Positions 8,049 to 17,293 of a stretch of DNA of 64,000 bases are shown here, piece by piece (position 1 is the stretch's first letter; each line of letters begins with the position of its first letter). This DNA is from an uncultured Neomegalonema sp. (lineage in GTDB: Bacteria; Pseudomonadota; Alphaproteobacteria; Rhodobacterales; Rhodobacteraceae), in the NCBI GenBank assembly GCA_937911325.1, contig CALDSD010000041.1, positions 21,545 through 85,544 of the forward strand, written 5' to 3'. The translations under genes and the position numbers were made by a program. A model generated the notes under the pieces. That model did not search any database and had not been told where the DNA came from. It worked only from the letters and a program-made list of their open reading frames with translations.

Positions 8049-8951
8049 ATGCGTGAGATTGGTCGAGGAACGGCGACCGCGATCGGCTTTGTCGCCGTGC
8101 TGCTGTGGTCCCTGCTGGCGCTCTTTACGGTCGGCAGCGGCGATATTCCCCCGTTTCAGCTCGCCGCGATGTGCTTTCCGATCGGCGGCCTGATCGGTTT
8201 GTTGGACATCCAGCGCCGTGGCGGTTCGATCCGAACCGCGAGCGCTCAGCCTGCGAAAATCTGGGCGCTCGGGGTCGCGGGCCTGTTCGGCTATCACTTC
8301 TTCTATTTCACAGCGCTGCGGAACGCGCCGGCCGCTGAAGCGGGTCTCATCGCCTATCTCTGGCCGCTGTTGATCGTGCTTTTTTCCGCGGCGTTGCCCG
8401 GAGAACGGCTTCGAACCGGCCATGTCATCGGCGCCGGTCTGGGTTTCGCGGGGGCCGCGCTGATTGTCAGCGACGGCGGCGCATTCAGTTTCGATGGCGC
8501 CAATGGCGTCGGGTTCGGCGCCGCGATCATCTGCGCGCTCTTGTGGAGCTCCTACTCCGTGCTGTCGCGGGTCGTCGGCGAAGCCCCCACGGACACCGTC
8601 GCGGGCTTCTGTCTGGCCGCAGGCGCGTTGTCCTTGATATGTCACCTGCTGCTTGAGCATACGGTCTGGCCTACGACGGCTCTGGAGTGGCTTTCCGTGC
8701 TGGGACTGGGGCTCGGTCCTGTCGGCCTCGCATTTTACGTCTGGGACATCGGCGTCAAAAAGGGCGACATACAGCTGCTCGGGGTGTCGTCCTACGCGGC
8801 GCCGTTGCTGTCGACCTTGGTTTTGATCCTCGCAGGATACGCCGAGGCGCGTCCGGTGCTGTTAACCGCGACCGGGCTGATCGTCGCCGGATCTCTCCTT
8901 GCGGCGATGGCGTCGCTCACGGGCGCCACAAAAGCCAAGCCTGAGCCCTAA
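8049..8951 (+). CDS. DMT (EamA) family transporter
   Basis: About 300 residues with ten hydrophobic segments in two five-helix halves, as in drug/metabolite transporters. The region AEAGLIAYLWPLLIVLFSA resembles the YddG aromatic amino acid exporter branch, so metabolite export is the best guess; the substrate is not visible. I favour ATG 8049 (MREIGRG) with AAAGG 8-10 bases upstream over the longer frame from 8010, whose extra residues are polar. It stands alone between the DUF302 gene and the small YdcH gene. Confidence 0.86.
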   Translation: MREIGRGTATAIGFVAVLLWSLLALFTVGSGDIPPFQLAAMCFPIGGLIGLLDIQRRGGSIRTASAQPAKIWALGVAGLFGYHFFYFTALRNAPAAEAGLIAYLWPLLIVLFSAALPGERLRTGHVIGAGLGFAGAALIVSDGGAFSFDGANGVGFGAAIICALLWSSYSVLSRVVGEAPTDTVAGFCLAAGALSLICHLLLEHTVWPTTALEWLSVLGLGLGPVGLAFYVWDIGVKKGDIQLLGVSSYAAPLLSTLVLILAGYAEARPVLLTATGLIVAGSLLAAMASLTGATKAKPEP

Positions 8952-9037
8952 ACGCTGCTTTGCGCGCGCCCTTGAATCGAAAGCGCCCGGTTCCCGATTG
9001 GAGCCGAGCGCTTAAAGCCAGACAATATCGCGCTTTC

Positions 9038-9211
9038 TTAGTTATACTCCCGCATACTTCGCGCGATTTCTTCCTTAAGCCTGAGCTTCTGCTTTTTGAG
9101 GTCCTGGATCTGGAGATGGTCCATTCCGGGCAGCTTTTCTTCCTCGGCGATTTGAATATCGAGGGCTTCGTGCTTCTTCCTCAGTTCCTGCAGATGCGTC
9201 TCCAGGCTCAT
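9038..9211 (-). CDS. YdcH (DUF465) family small coiled-coil protein
   Basis: A 57-residue gene with a strong AGGAGG Shine-Dalgarno 6 bases before its ATG. The protein is almost entirely charged helix: MSLETHLQELRKKHEALDIQ, then IAEEEKLPGMDHLQIQDLKK, then QKLRLKEEIAR. This is the DUF465/YdcH signature: a helical hairpin with a central P and DxxxIxxLKKxKLxLKDxI. These proteins are common in proteobacteria and their function is unknown. It is divergent from ubiX. Confidence 0.9.
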   Translation of the reverse strand: MSLETHLQELRKKHEALDIQIAEEEKLPGMDHLQIQDLKKQKLRLKEEIARSMREYN

Positions 9212-9305
9212 TGGCGCCTCCTTTGTTTAGAGTACCTGCCAGTGAACCATCCGATTCGCGTGATTGTCACGTATTAAACGACAAAAAATAGTAGAGGATC
9301 AGGAC

Positions 9306-9896
9306 TTGTCGGAAAGACGTTTGATAGTCGGGATCACCGGAGCGTCGGGGTCGATGTTGGGCGTGCGGGCGCTCCAGATGGCCAGATCGCAAGGCGTTGA
9401 AACGCATTTGGTGATGAGCAAACCCGCCGAGATGACAATCGGCTACGAGACCGACATGCACCCAAAGGACGTCGCCGCGCTGGCGGATGTCGTCTACCAG
9501 CCTCAGGACGTCGGCGCCGCCATCGCTTCGGGGAGCTTTCGCACCCTGGGCATGCTGATCGCGCCATGCTCGATCAACACTGTCTCCGAAATCGCCTACG
9601 GAACCACGAACACCCTGCTGACCCGGGCCGCAGACGTGCAGCTGAAAGAGCGCCGCCGCGTCGTTCTGATGGTGCGGGAAACGCCGCTGCACACAGGCCA
9701 TCTCCGAACGATGACGCAGGCCAGCGAGATTGGCGCAGTGATCATGCCGCCCGTGCCAGCCTGGTACGCCGAGCCCAAAACAGTCGAGGAGATCAACGAT
9801 CAGCTCGCAGCCCGCGCGCTCGATCTCTTTGATCTGGACCCGCCCGAGATGAAACGCTGGGGCGAAGACCTGACGAAAGGCCGGCGTGGCCGCTGA
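9306..9896 (+). CDS. ubiX: UbiX flavin prenyltransferase
   Basis: About 196 residues. UbiX joins dimethylallyl phosphate to FMN, making the prenylated flavin cofactor that UbiD decarboxylase needs in ubiquinone synthesis. Visible features are the N-terminal GITGASGSMLGVRAL FMN-binding loop, the IAPCSINTVSEIAYG segment, RRRVVLMVRETPLH and the PPVPAWY motif. I place the start at TTG 9306, preceded by GAGG, because the 14 extra residues of the frame from 9264 are polar and outside the family's usual length. The ubiquinone-dependent bc1 and ETF-QO genes elsewhere in the window fit this role. Confidence 0.93.
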   Translation: MSERRLIVGITGASGSMLGVRALQMARSQGVETHLVMSKPAEMTIGYETDMHPKDVAALADVVYQPQDVGAAIASGSFRTLGMLIAPCSINTVSEIAYGTTNTLLTRAADVQLKERRRVVLMVRETPLHTGHLRTMTQASEIGAVIMPPVPAWYAEPKTVEEINDQLAARALDLFDLDPPEMKRWGEDLTKGRRGR

Positions 9897-9910
9897 TCGA
9901 GTGGCGTTGC

Positions 9911-11848
9911 CTAGGCCCGTCCGTTCGGACGCCGGACGCCGCCGTTCCGCGAGAGATCCAGACGCGGAGACTGCCCGTTGGAGTTCGGCTTACGCGCTTG
10001 CAAACCGCTCTGAGGCAGACGTTTTCGGGCGTCAGGCCGGCCTTGTTGATTGTCAAACAGCCCGTCGACTGCGTCCTCTGATCTGGTCGGCGTCCGAGCT
10101 TCAGTCGGCCTCTTGCTTGACTTCAGACCTGCGGGTTCAGTCTTGCTGGCCTGCTGTCGCCGCGCCGCTTCGGCGCGTGATTGCCCGGCGTTGACCGGCG
10201 TGTTGCGACTGCAGCGTTCCGCGATCTCGGCGGCGTAATCGACCGAGGTCCAGTCTTGGCTCCACCGGTCGGCGAAGTTGGCGGACATGCTCGCGGGACG
10301 CATGCCGTCTTTCAACATATGGAAGCGCAAGCGCATCGGCAGCGCGACCCCTTCGCCGAACGCGATGGCCTCTCCCGGCGCCAACGACGGCAGGAACGTC
10401 ACAAGGCCGCGCGCGCCGTCTGAAACCGCACAACGCACGAAGGACTGATCGTCCTCGTTTGTCAGCCGCATTGAGATCAGCGTGTTGCACTGTGATAGGA
10501 TGGTCGGATCGAGGTCCGAAGGTCGCTGCGTGATGATCCCGAGCGAGACGCCGTATTTGCGGCCCTCTTTCGCCACCCGAGCGATGGAGCGGCGCGCAGG
10601 CTGAAAGCCGAGCTTCGGATCAGCCGAGATGTATTTATGCGCCTCTTCACAGATGAAGGTGATGGGCGTTTCGCCATTGCTGCGCACGCCGAAGTCGAAC
10701 GCCAACCGGCTGGTCAGCGAAACAATCACGCTCAGCACCTCGGACGGCAGCCCGGTCAGCTCGAGGATCGCCAACGGCTTGCCTGCGACAGGGATGCGGA
10801 ACAGGCGCGAGAAAACGTCAGAAAGCTCGGTGGCGACAGCTTCGGGGCTGAACATGAACCCGTAACGCTCGTCGCGCATGCGCGATTCAAGCGCCCCGCG
10901 CAAACGTCGGTAGAGTGTAATCTCGCTCTGATGATCAAGCGCTCCCATGCGCTCGTCAACGAGCGACATGAGGTCGGTCATGCTGTAACGGACCGGCGCG
11001 TCCTCCGACACCGTGGACCGCAGCGACGACCGCCGGAGCGTCGCGCCGGCTTCACCGCGTTGTCCGTAGGTCGACTTACATTGACGTACGAATTCGGCGA
11101 GAATCTCGATCTCGGTCTTGTAGTCTTCCTTGTCCGGAAAGATCACTTCGACCAGCTCTTCAAAGGTGAGCATCCAGAAGGGAATCTGGAGATCGCTGTA
11201 GGTGATCACCTCGGCCCGATTGCCGAACGCCGCCGCATATTCGGCATGCGCGTCAAGCAGCAGGATATGCGCGTGTGGGCAGTGATCGAGGATCGATTGC
11301 AGCAGCAGCGCGACGGTGCATGATTTGCCGGTGCCGGTGGTTCCAAGCACTGCGAAATGCTTGCCGAGCAGCTCGTTCACCCGAACTTTCGCGGGCAGCG
11401 AAGCATCCTGAAAGACCGTCCCAACATTGATTGAGTTCCGGTCGTCGACGCTGAAAATGCTCTCGAGATCTTCTTTGCGGGCCGGCTCGGCCGAGGCGCC
11501 AAGCGCAGGATAGAACGAGACGCCGCGCTGAAACTTCATCAGTTCGCCGTCCGAGCTTCGGGGGCGCTCACCGATGAACTCCACATCGGCGATGCGGATC
11601 GGCATCACGTCCTCGCTCTGCGGGAGCGCAGGTGAATCCAGCGAGGAGATCATGCCAAAGACGATGCTGCGTGGGGTCTCGATCCGCAGGATCGCGCCGA
11701 TCTCCGCGCCGAGCTGTTCCGAACGCGTATTGATCGAAGCGCCGAACAAACGAACGCGCGCCAGCGCGCCTTTCACGCTGATGACCAAACCGATCGACTC
11801 GGATTTTGGCTTCACTTCGTGATCGAAGAAGGCGTCGTCGAGCCGCAT
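9911..11848 (-). CDS. HerA-like hexameric ATPase/translocase (DUF87)
   Basis: This 645-residue protein starts with a HAS-barrel-like beta domain (residues about 1-130). An FtsK/HerA RecA core follows, with Walker A GTTGTGKSC (about 168-176) and Walker B FICEEAHKY (about 400). Further motifs are ITQRPSDLDPTILSQCNT and RLTNEDDQ. HerA proteins translocate DNA and usually act with NurA nuclease in end resection, or with partner effectors in phage defence. No NurA, Sir2 or nuclease gene adjoins it. The last 120 or so residues are a low-complexity, Arg/Ser/Pro-rich tail. AGGAG precedes the ATG. Both neighbours are transcribed independently. Confidence 0.88.
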   Translation of the reverse strand: MRLDDAFFDHEVKPKSESIGLVISVKGALARVRLFGASINTRSEQLGAEIGAILRIETPRSIVFGMISSLDSPALPQSEDVMPIRIADVEFIGERPRSSDGELMKFQRGVSFYPALGASAEPARKEDLESIFSVDDRNSINVGTVFQDASLPAKVRVNELLGKHFAVLGTTGTGKSCTVALLLQSILDHCPHAHILLLDAHAEYAAAFGNRAEVITYSDLQIPFWMLTFEELVEVIFPDKEDYKTEIEILAEFVRQCKSTYGQRGEAGATLRRSSLRSTVSEDAPVRYSMTDLMSLVDERMGALDHQSEITLYRRLRGALESRMRDERYGFMFSPEAVATELSDVFSRLFRIPVAGKPLAILELTGLPSEVLSVIVSLTSRLAFDFGVRSNGETPITFICEEAHKYISADPKLGFQPARRSIARVAKEGRKYGVSLGIITQRPSDLDPTILSQCNTLISMRLTNEDDQSFVRCAVSDGARGLVTFLPSLAPGEAIAFGEGVALPMRLRFHMLKDGMRPASMSANFADRWSQDWTSVDYAAEIAERCSRNTPVNAGQSRAEAARRQQASKTEPAGLKSSKRPTEARTPTRSEDAVDGLFDNQQGRPDARKRLPQSGLQARKPNSNGQSPRLDLSRNGGVRRPNGRA

Positions 11849-11998
11849 GATCGCTCCTAGTTCGACAGGGACGGTTCCCTAAAACAGAGCGCACGGTGCC
11901 CGTCGCCCAATTTTGTTGTAATTGCGGCGGGTTAAGGAAGCTGGAACGGCCAATGACCCGAATGGTGACCAGGTCGTTAAACCTGAAACAAACCCTTG

Positions 11999-13189
11999 TT
12001 AAGAAACACTTTTTGGCAGCGCCGTCTCAACCAGTTTACTCCAGTATGCAACACCGTGCGCGAGCGCGTCGTCGTTGAAGTCATACTTGGCGTTGTGCAG
12101 CGAGGCGGTGTCGCCATTGCCGCAAAAGACAAAAACGCCCGGTTTTTCGCGGCTCATGAAGGAGAAGTCCTCAGAGCCCATGGTGGGTGGAAACTCTGTG
12201 TGGACCTGGTCGGCGCCAGCGACCTCCGCCAAAACGGCGCGAGCGAAGCTTGCGGTGTCAGGATCATTGATCGTCGGCGGGTAGTAGCCGTCCGTGCCGC
12301 GGTAAACGTCTGCCGCCATGTCGAACATCTGCGCTGTTTCGTGCGCCAGGCGCGCAATGCCCTCGTGGATCAACAGATGGACGTCCTCGTCAAACGTGCG
12401 CACGGTTCCACCGATCTGCGCGCGCTCCGGGATCACGTTGAACGCGGAGCCCGCATGAAACTGCGTCACCGACAAAACTGCGGGCTGAAGCGGATCGACG
12501 CTGCGAGACACCAGCGTCTGCAAGGCTGTGACGAGATGGGCGCCGGCCACGATCGGATCCCGCGCCTTGTCCGGCTTCGCGGCGTGGCCGCCCCGGCCCT
12601 CAAGCGTCACCTTGAACTCGTCCGCCGCCGCCAGCATGGGCCCTGGCTTCACCGCGAAATGACCGATCGGCAGCGAAGGCCAATTGTGCATTCCGAAGAC
12701 CTGCCGGCAGGGAAACCGTTCGAACAGACCATCTTCGATCATCGAACGGGCCCCGGCTCCGCCCTCTTCGGCCGGTTGGAAACAGAAGTATACCGTGCCC
12801 TTGAAGTTGCGGGTCTCGGCCAAATGCTTGGCGGCCCCAAGCAGCATCGTCGTGTGGCCGTCATGGCCGCAGGCGTGCAGCTTGCCCGCCACCGTCGACT
12901 TGTGCGCCGCGCCTGTTTCCTCTTGCATTGGCAGCGCGTCCATGTCCGCCCGCAGCATGATCGCCTCGCCCTCGCCGGCGCCAGCGCCGTCTGCGCCATG
13001 CAGAACCCCAACGACCCCGGTTTTTCCGATGCCGGTTTCAACCGCGTCGAACCCGAAGGCGCGCAGCCGCTCCGCGACCAGACCCGCGGTACGCGTCTCC
13101 TCGTAGCAAAGCTCCGGATGCTGGTGGAAATCACGGCGCCATTCTGTCAGTTCGGACGTCAGGGCGGCGATGCTGTTGGGCAGCGGCAT
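11999..13189 (-). CDS. M20 family amidohydrolase (hippurate hydrolase/AmhX-like), copy 1
   Basis: A 396-residue M20D-type metallopeptidase. The first metal-ligand block is MHACGHDGHTT-like (LHACGHDGHTTMLLGAAKHL), the Glu pair is FQPAEEGGAGA, and a C-terminal ligand lies in MGSEDFSFM. Such enzymes hydrolyse N-acyl amino acids, hippurate or similar amides. The conserved early segment is RRDFHQHPELCYEE. GGAG precedes the ATG. The gene directly downstream of copy 2 (112-base gap) is its paralogue with the same block order, implying local duplication. Cytoplasmic: no signal peptide. Confidence 0.93.
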   Translation of the reverse strand: MPLPNSIAALTSELTEWRRDFHQHPELCYEETRTAGLVAERLRAFGFDAVETGIGKTGVVGVLHGADGAGAGEGEAIMLRADMDALPMQEETGAAHKSTVAGKLHACGHDGHTTMLLGAAKHLAETRNFKGTVYFCFQPAEEGGAGARSMIEDGLFERFPCRQVFGMHNWPSLPIGHFAVKPGPMLAAADEFKVTLEGRGGHAAKPDKARDPIVAGAHLVTALQTLVSRSVDPLQPAVLSVTQFHAGSAFNVIPERAQIGGTVRTFDEDVHLLIHEGIARLAHETAQMFDMAADVYRGTDGYYPPTINDPDTASFARAVLAEVAGADQVHTEFPPTMGSEDFSFMSREKPGVFVFCGNGDTASLHNAKYDFNDDALAHGVAYWSKLVETALPKSVS

Positions 13190-13301
13190 GTGGTGTCTCC
13201 GGGAAAGCGCGCTTAAGGCTTGGGCCTCTACATGCTGTTCTTTGCGACGTCCGCGTCAACTCAAGACGCAGTCAATTTGTGGAAAGCCGATGTTTCGCCC
13301 G

Positions 13302-14486
13302 TCAGGCCGGGTCTCGCAACGGCAGAGCGCTCTCGACAATTCGCGCGAAAAACGCGGCTCCCGGCGCGATCGCCGCATCGTTGAAATCAAATTCAGGGTG
13401 ATGGAGCGGAGCGCTGTCGCCATTGCCGATGCAGATGTAACTGCCAGGCCGCTTCTGCAGCATATACGAGAAATCCTCGACGCCGAGCTGCGTCGCTTCT
13501 TCGCGGATATTCTCTTCACCGACGATCTCCGCGGCGACGGAACGGGCGAACGCCGTCTTCTCGGCATCGTTGATCGTCGGCGGATAGCCGCCGGGAAGGA
13601 CGCTCACGTCAACCCCAACCCGCCAGGTTTCCGCCACGCCGCGGCTGACGGACTTGATGCGTTCAATCAAGTACGCCGCCACCTCCGCCTCGTAAGCCCG
13701 CACCGTGCCCTTCAGGCGCACTTCCGCCGGCAACACGTTGTAGCTATCGCCGCCCACGATGCTGGTGATCGAGAGCACCCCTGCGCGCTCCGGCGCGATC
13801 TCCCGCGAAACCAGGCCGTGCAGGGCGGACACCAGGTTCGCGGCCGCCTGCACGGTATCGACGCAGTCCGCCGGATGGGCCGCATGCCCGCCCTTGCCCG
13901 ACACGGTCAGATCGAAGTCCTCATTGGCGCCCAGCATCGGTCCGGCGCGCAGTCCGAACCGCCCAATCTCCAATCCAGGCAAAGTGTGCATCGCGTAGAC
14001 TTCGCGAACCGGAAACCGTTCGAACAACCCGTCCTGGATCATCTCATTCGCACCGCCGCCGAACTCTTCGGCCGGCTGAAAGCAGATCACCGCCGTCCCG
14101 TCGAAGGCGCGCGTCTCCGCCAGATGCTCCGCCGCGGCAAGCAGCATCGTCGTATGACCATCATGTCCGCAGGCGTGCATTGCGCCGGGATGTTTGGAGA
14201 CGTGCTCGAACGTATTGGCCTCCCTCATCGGCAACGCGTCCATATCGGCCCGCAACAAAACGCTCTTGTCGCCGTCGCCTGGTCCGTTTCTGCCATGGAT
14301 CACAGCAACGACCCCAGTGCGCCCAATCCCCGTCTCGACGGCGTCACATCCGAAGGCTCGCAGCTTCTCGGCGACGAAGGCCGCTGTTCGCGTTTCCTCG
14401 AAGGCGGTTTCCGGATGTTGATGAAGGTCGCGCCGCCATTCGGCATGGACGCGAGCGCGGTCGGCAAGGCTGTTGGGGATCGGCAC
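13302..14486 (-). CDS. M20 family amidohydrolase (hippurate hydrolase/AmhX-like), copy 2
   Basis: A 394-residue paralogue of the neighbouring gene: RRDLHQHPETAFEE, MHACGHDGHTTMLLAAAEHL, FQPAEEFGGGA and LGVEDFSYM align block for block, so all metal and catalytic residues are kept. The same reaction class is expected, probably with different acyl or amino acid preference. It starts with GTG (protein begins MPIPNSLADRA) with AAGGA upstream; copy 1 begins MPLPNSIAALT with ATG, which supports this start. It lies downstream of the TrmN6-like gene on the same strand with a 64-base gap. Confidence 0.93.
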   Translation of the reverse strand: MPIPNSLADRARVHAEWRRDLHQHPETAFEETRTAAFVAEKLRAFGCDAVETGIGRTGVVAVIHGRNGPGDGDKSVLLRADMDALPMREANTFEHVSKHPGAMHACGHDGHTTMLLAAAEHLAETRAFDGTAVICFQPAEEFGGGANEMIQDGLFERFPVREVYAMHTLPGLEIGRFGLRAGPMLGANEDFDLTVSGKGGHAAHPADCVDTVQAAANLVSALHGLVSREIAPERAGVLSITSIVGGDSYNVLPAEVRLKGTVRAYEAEVAAYLIERIKSVSRGVAETWRVGVDVSVLPGGYPPTINDAEKTAFARSVAAEIVGEENIREEATQLGVEDFSYMLQKRPGSYICIGNGDSAPLHHPEFDFNDAAIAPGAAFFARIVESALPLRDPA

Positions 14487-14550
14487 GAATGAGGTCCTTC
14501 AAATGGGGGCTGTCTGAGCTGAATGCCCCGGTTTGGAAGGGTCAAGTCCC

Positions 14551-15333
14551 TTAGAGCTCCAGGGCCGCGCCATTCCGCAAAATCGCCTGCGCCGCATCAG
14601 AAAAATCATCACCGTCCTGGTCGTGGACGCCATCATGAAGCACGAGACCGACGCCGACACGAAAGGGCGCGCGCGCATCCTTGATCGACCGGATCACGAC
14701 CCGTTTCGCCGGCTTCCCTGCCCGCGGCCAAAGCGGGTGGAGGCGCGTGTCGCCCGTGCGGTCTTTGAGCGCCGACAGAATCTGAGGCACGCGCTCCACT
14801 CTATGGATGATCGTCAGCGAGCCCTTCGGCTTCAGCCGCCGGAGACAGCAATCAAGCCAGGCCTCCAGCGAGACGGTTTCGCGGTTCGCGGCGTCCTTCG
14901 CATCGATCGAGGAGCCGACCGCCTCGGCGGATGAATGAAACGGCGGATTTGTGATCACATGGTCAAAACTCAGGCTGCGCAACTCGGCTGGCGGAGCGGC
15001 GACGTTTCCGACCCAGACGCGCCAATCAACCCCGTTACGGCCGGCGTTTCGCTCCGAAAGCTCTGCATAGGCGGCTTGCAGCTCAAGCCCGCTCACCTGC
15101 GCCCCCATCACCCGGGCCGCCAGGCAAAAGGAAGCTGTGCCGACGCCCGACCCGACATCCAGAACTGTGTCGCCGGACTGGGCGGGGCAAGCCGCCGCCA
15201 AGAAGACCGGATCCGTCGCTGCGCGGTACCCACGCTTCGGCTGAAGGAGCTTGAGCCGACCGTTGAGAAACGCGTCCTCGGTCAATTCTGCTTGATCAAA
15301 CGCCGCAGGCTGACACTCAGGCTCGGTGACCAT
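14551..15333 (-). CDS. tRNA1(Val) adenine-N6 methyltransferase-like (TrmN6 family)
   Basis: A 260-residue class I SAM methyltransferase. Motif I is VLDVGSGVGTASFCLAAR (residues about 58-75), acidic motif II is SGLELQAAYAE, and the N6-adenine catalytic motif is NPPFH (in HVITNPPFHSS). N-terminal DAFLNGRLKLLQPKRGYR is typical of the TrmN6/YfiC group, which modifies A37 of tRNA1(Val). Its ATG overlaps the TGA of the upstream DUF2007 gene by one base (TGATG), so the two are translationally coupled. The exact RNA target is inferred from the family. Confidence 0.9.
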   Translation of the reverse strand: MVTEPECQPAAFDQAELTEDAFLNGRLKLLQPKRGYRAATDPVFLAAACPAQSGDTVLDVGSGVGTASFCLAARVMGAQVSGLELQAAYAELSERNAGRNGVDWRVWVGNVAAPPAELRSLSFDHVITNPPFHSSAEAVGSSIDAKDAANRETVSLEAWLDCCLRRLKPKGSLTIIHRVERVPQILSALKDRTGDTRLHPLWPRAGKPAKRVVIRSIKDARAPFRVGVGLVLHDGVHDQDGDDFSDAAQAILRNGAALEL

Positions 15334-15557
15334 CAGAGAGGATCCAGACCCAAATCGACGTCGTTGTCCTTCAAAATCGCCCGCGCCCGCTCCGCATCCT
15401 CACGCGCTGTCAGCACCCGGCGCGGCAATACGCCTATCGAACCTTCCATGATGCTCATATGGACGTCGAAAACATGGGCCTCTATATCCTCGCCAGACAG
15501 CAACGCGACGGCGAAAGAGATCAGAACCGGATCGTTCGTTCGGAGAACTTCCTCCAT
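15333..15557 (-). CDS. DUF2007 domain small protein
   Basis: A 74-residue protein beginning MEEVLRTNDPVLISF, with the DUF2007 core SGEDIEAHVFDVHMSIMEGS and LPRRVLTAREDAERAR. DUF2007 proteins are small putative signal-transducing or PII-like ferredoxin folds; the function is unproven. I prefer ATG 15557 with AAAGG upstream over ATG 15572. It is stop-start coupled to the TrmN6-like methylase and divergent from the polyprenyl synthase, an arrangement I recall from many alphaproteobacteria. Confidence 0.88.
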   Translation of the reverse strand: MEEVLRTNDPVLISFAVALLSGEDIEAHVFDVHMSIMEGSIGVLPRRVLTAREDAERARAILKDNDVDLGLDPL

Positions 15558-15610
15558 CGGACGGCCTTTCACACTTCTCTATCGGAATCGTCCCAATCGG
15601 AGTCCAGACC

Positions 15611-16654
15611 TTGGCGAAACCCGCGGGTCGCAATTCAGTCGAAACCGCCAGCGCTTCGGGCGTCGCGTCGAGCGCCCAAGCCTTTGACCGGTTGCAGGCT
15701 TTGGTGGCCGAGGATCTCGAGCAGGTCAACCAATTGATCCAACAGCGCATGGTTTCCGAGCATGCGCCGTTGATCCCGGAACTCGCCGCCCATCTCGTCG
15801 GCGCCGGCGGGAAAAGGCTGCGGCCGATCCTGACCTTGGCGGCGGCGCGACTGTGCGGATACGAAGGCGCGCATCACATCCGTCTCGCGGCGACGGTCGA
15901 GTTCATTCACTCCGCCACCCTGCTGCACGACGACGTGGTCGATGAAAGCGCTCTGCGACGCGGCCAGGCCACGGCCAACATCCTATGGGGCAACAAGCCC
16001 AGCGTTCTTGTGGGCGATTTCCTGTTCAGCCGCTCGTTCCAGTTGATGGTTGAGACAGAGAGCCTCCGGGTGCTCGAGATCCTCTCGAACGCGTCCGCCA
16101 TCATTGCCGAGGGCGAGGTTCTACAGCTTTCGATGGTGAACAAGATCTCCGAGGACGACAGCATTTACATGCAAGTGATCCGAGGCAAGACCGCAGCCTT
16201 GTTCGAGGCTGCGACGCAGGTCGGCGGCGTGATCGCAGGCGTGTCGCCTGAACAGGAAGCCGCGCTCGCCACCTATGGCGACCGGCTGGGCGTCGCATTC
16301 CAGCTGGCGGACGACGCGCTGGACTACGGCGGGCTGGAAGCGCGGATCGGGAAATCCATCGGCGACGACTTCCGGGAAGGCAAGGCGACATTGCCGGTGA
16401 TCCGCGCCTATCAGGCCGCTGACGCGGAGGAGCGCGCCTTCTGGAAGCGGTGCATCGAGAAGCGCGATCAAACGGACGATGACCTAGACCACGCTCTGAA
16501 GCTGATTGCGAAACACGGCGCGCTGGAAGCGACTTTGATGGAAGCACGCGACCATATCGACGCCGCGCGAAGCACGCTGAAGGCGTTCCCCGAAAGTCCG
16601 GTCCGTCAGGCGCTGGAAGACGTCGCCGAGTTCGTCGTCGCGCGAGCGTCCTAA
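15611..16654 (+). CDS. ispB: Polyprenyl diphosphate synthase (octaprenyl/decaprenyl type)
   Basis: A 347-residue trans-isoprenyl diphosphate synthase that elongates farnesyl diphosphate with IPP to make the ubiquinone side chain. The first Asp-rich motif is LLHDDVVDESALRRG, the second is QLADDALDYGG, and GGKRLRPILTLAAARL is the substrate-binding loop. The long chain-length class is inferred from the overall length and the FIHSATLLHDD context. The N-terminus (about 25 residues, Ala/Ser-rich) may be overextended. With UbiX and IspE nearby it belongs to quinone and isoprenoid supply. Confidence 0.93.
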   Translation: MAKPAGRNSVETASASGVASSAQAFDRLQALVAEDLEQVNQLIQQRMVSEHAPLIPELAAHLVGAGGKRLRPILTLAAARLCGYEGAHHIRLAATVEFIHSATLLHDDVVDESALRRGQATANILWGNKPSVLVGDFLFSRSFQLMVETESLRVLEILSNASAIIAEGEVLQLSMVNKISEDDSIYMQVIRGKTAALFEAATQVGGVIAGVSPEQEAALATYGDRLGVAFQLADDALDYGGLEARIGKSIGDDFREGKATLPVIRAYQAADAEERAFWKRCIEKRDQTDDDLDHALKLIAKHGALEATLMEARDHIDAARSTLKAFPESPVRQALEDVAEFVVARAS

Positions 16655-16657
16655 GTC

Positions 16658-17278
16658 CTAAGCCCGTTTCGAGAGCGCGGCCAACACCCCCATCGCCATC
16701 AACGCGCCGCCGCCCACGCGGTTCACGGCGCGCCGAACGCTCGGGCGTGCGATGCGCTGACCCATTTTGTCCGCCAACAGCGCGAAAAACCCGGCGTTCA
16801 AAGCAGCCAGTCCGACAAATGTCGCCACCATCACCGTGAGCTGCGGAGCCAGGGCTGACGCCGGGTCGATGAATTGAGGAACGAACGCGACAAAGAAGAT
16901 GATGCCCTTGGGGTTGGTCGCAGTGACCGCGAAGGCGTGCAGCGCCATTTTCGGACCCGAGAGGCGCGGCGCCTCAGACCGGGTCGCGTCGTCGACCGGG
17001 GCCCGCCACAGTTTCCAGCCCAGGTACAGAAGGTATGCGGCGCCGATCCAGCGCAGCAGGGTAAAGAGCTCTGCGGAGCTCAACAGCAGCGCGCCAAGAC
17101 CCAGCACCGAGGCGGTCATCGCGACGAGATCTCCCATAGCGACGCCGAACACCATCCACAAGCCGGCGCGCCGACCCGCTGAAAGCGCATACGAGCAAAC
17201 CAACAGGATCGTCGGGCCAGGGATCATCAGGACCACGACACAAGCGGCGGCGAAAGCGAACCAGACATCGATGCTCAT
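16658..17278 (-). CDS. LysE/RhtB family amino acid exporter
   Basis: A 206-residue inner-membrane protein with six hydrophobic segments. The LysE/RhtB motif is visible as VLMIPGPTILLVCSYALSAG with GRRAGLWMVFGVAMGDLVAM, and NPKGIIFFVAFVPQFI is the second family motif. It exports amino acids or similar small molecules; the substrate is unknown. It is 15 bases downstream of ispE and probably last in the TPR-ispE-LysE transcription unit. It ends 3 bases from the convergent ispB stop. Confidence 0.92.
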   Translation of the reverse strand: MSIDVWFAFAAACVVVLMIPGPTILLVCSYALSAGRRAGLWMVFGVAMGDLVAMTASVLGLGALLLSSAELFTLLRWIGAAYLLYLGWKLWRAPVDDATRSEAPRLSGPKMALHAFAVTATNPKGIIFFVAFVPQFIDPASALAPQLTVMVATFVGLAALNAGFFALLADKMGQRIARPSVRRAVNRVGGGALMAMGVLAALSKRA

Positions 17279-17293
17279 TTCTCAACGATCCTT

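Noticed and set aside
11996..14492. Long plus-strand ORFs opposite the two M20 genes
   Set aside because: Composition is shadow-like; the minus strand carries all catalytic motifs.
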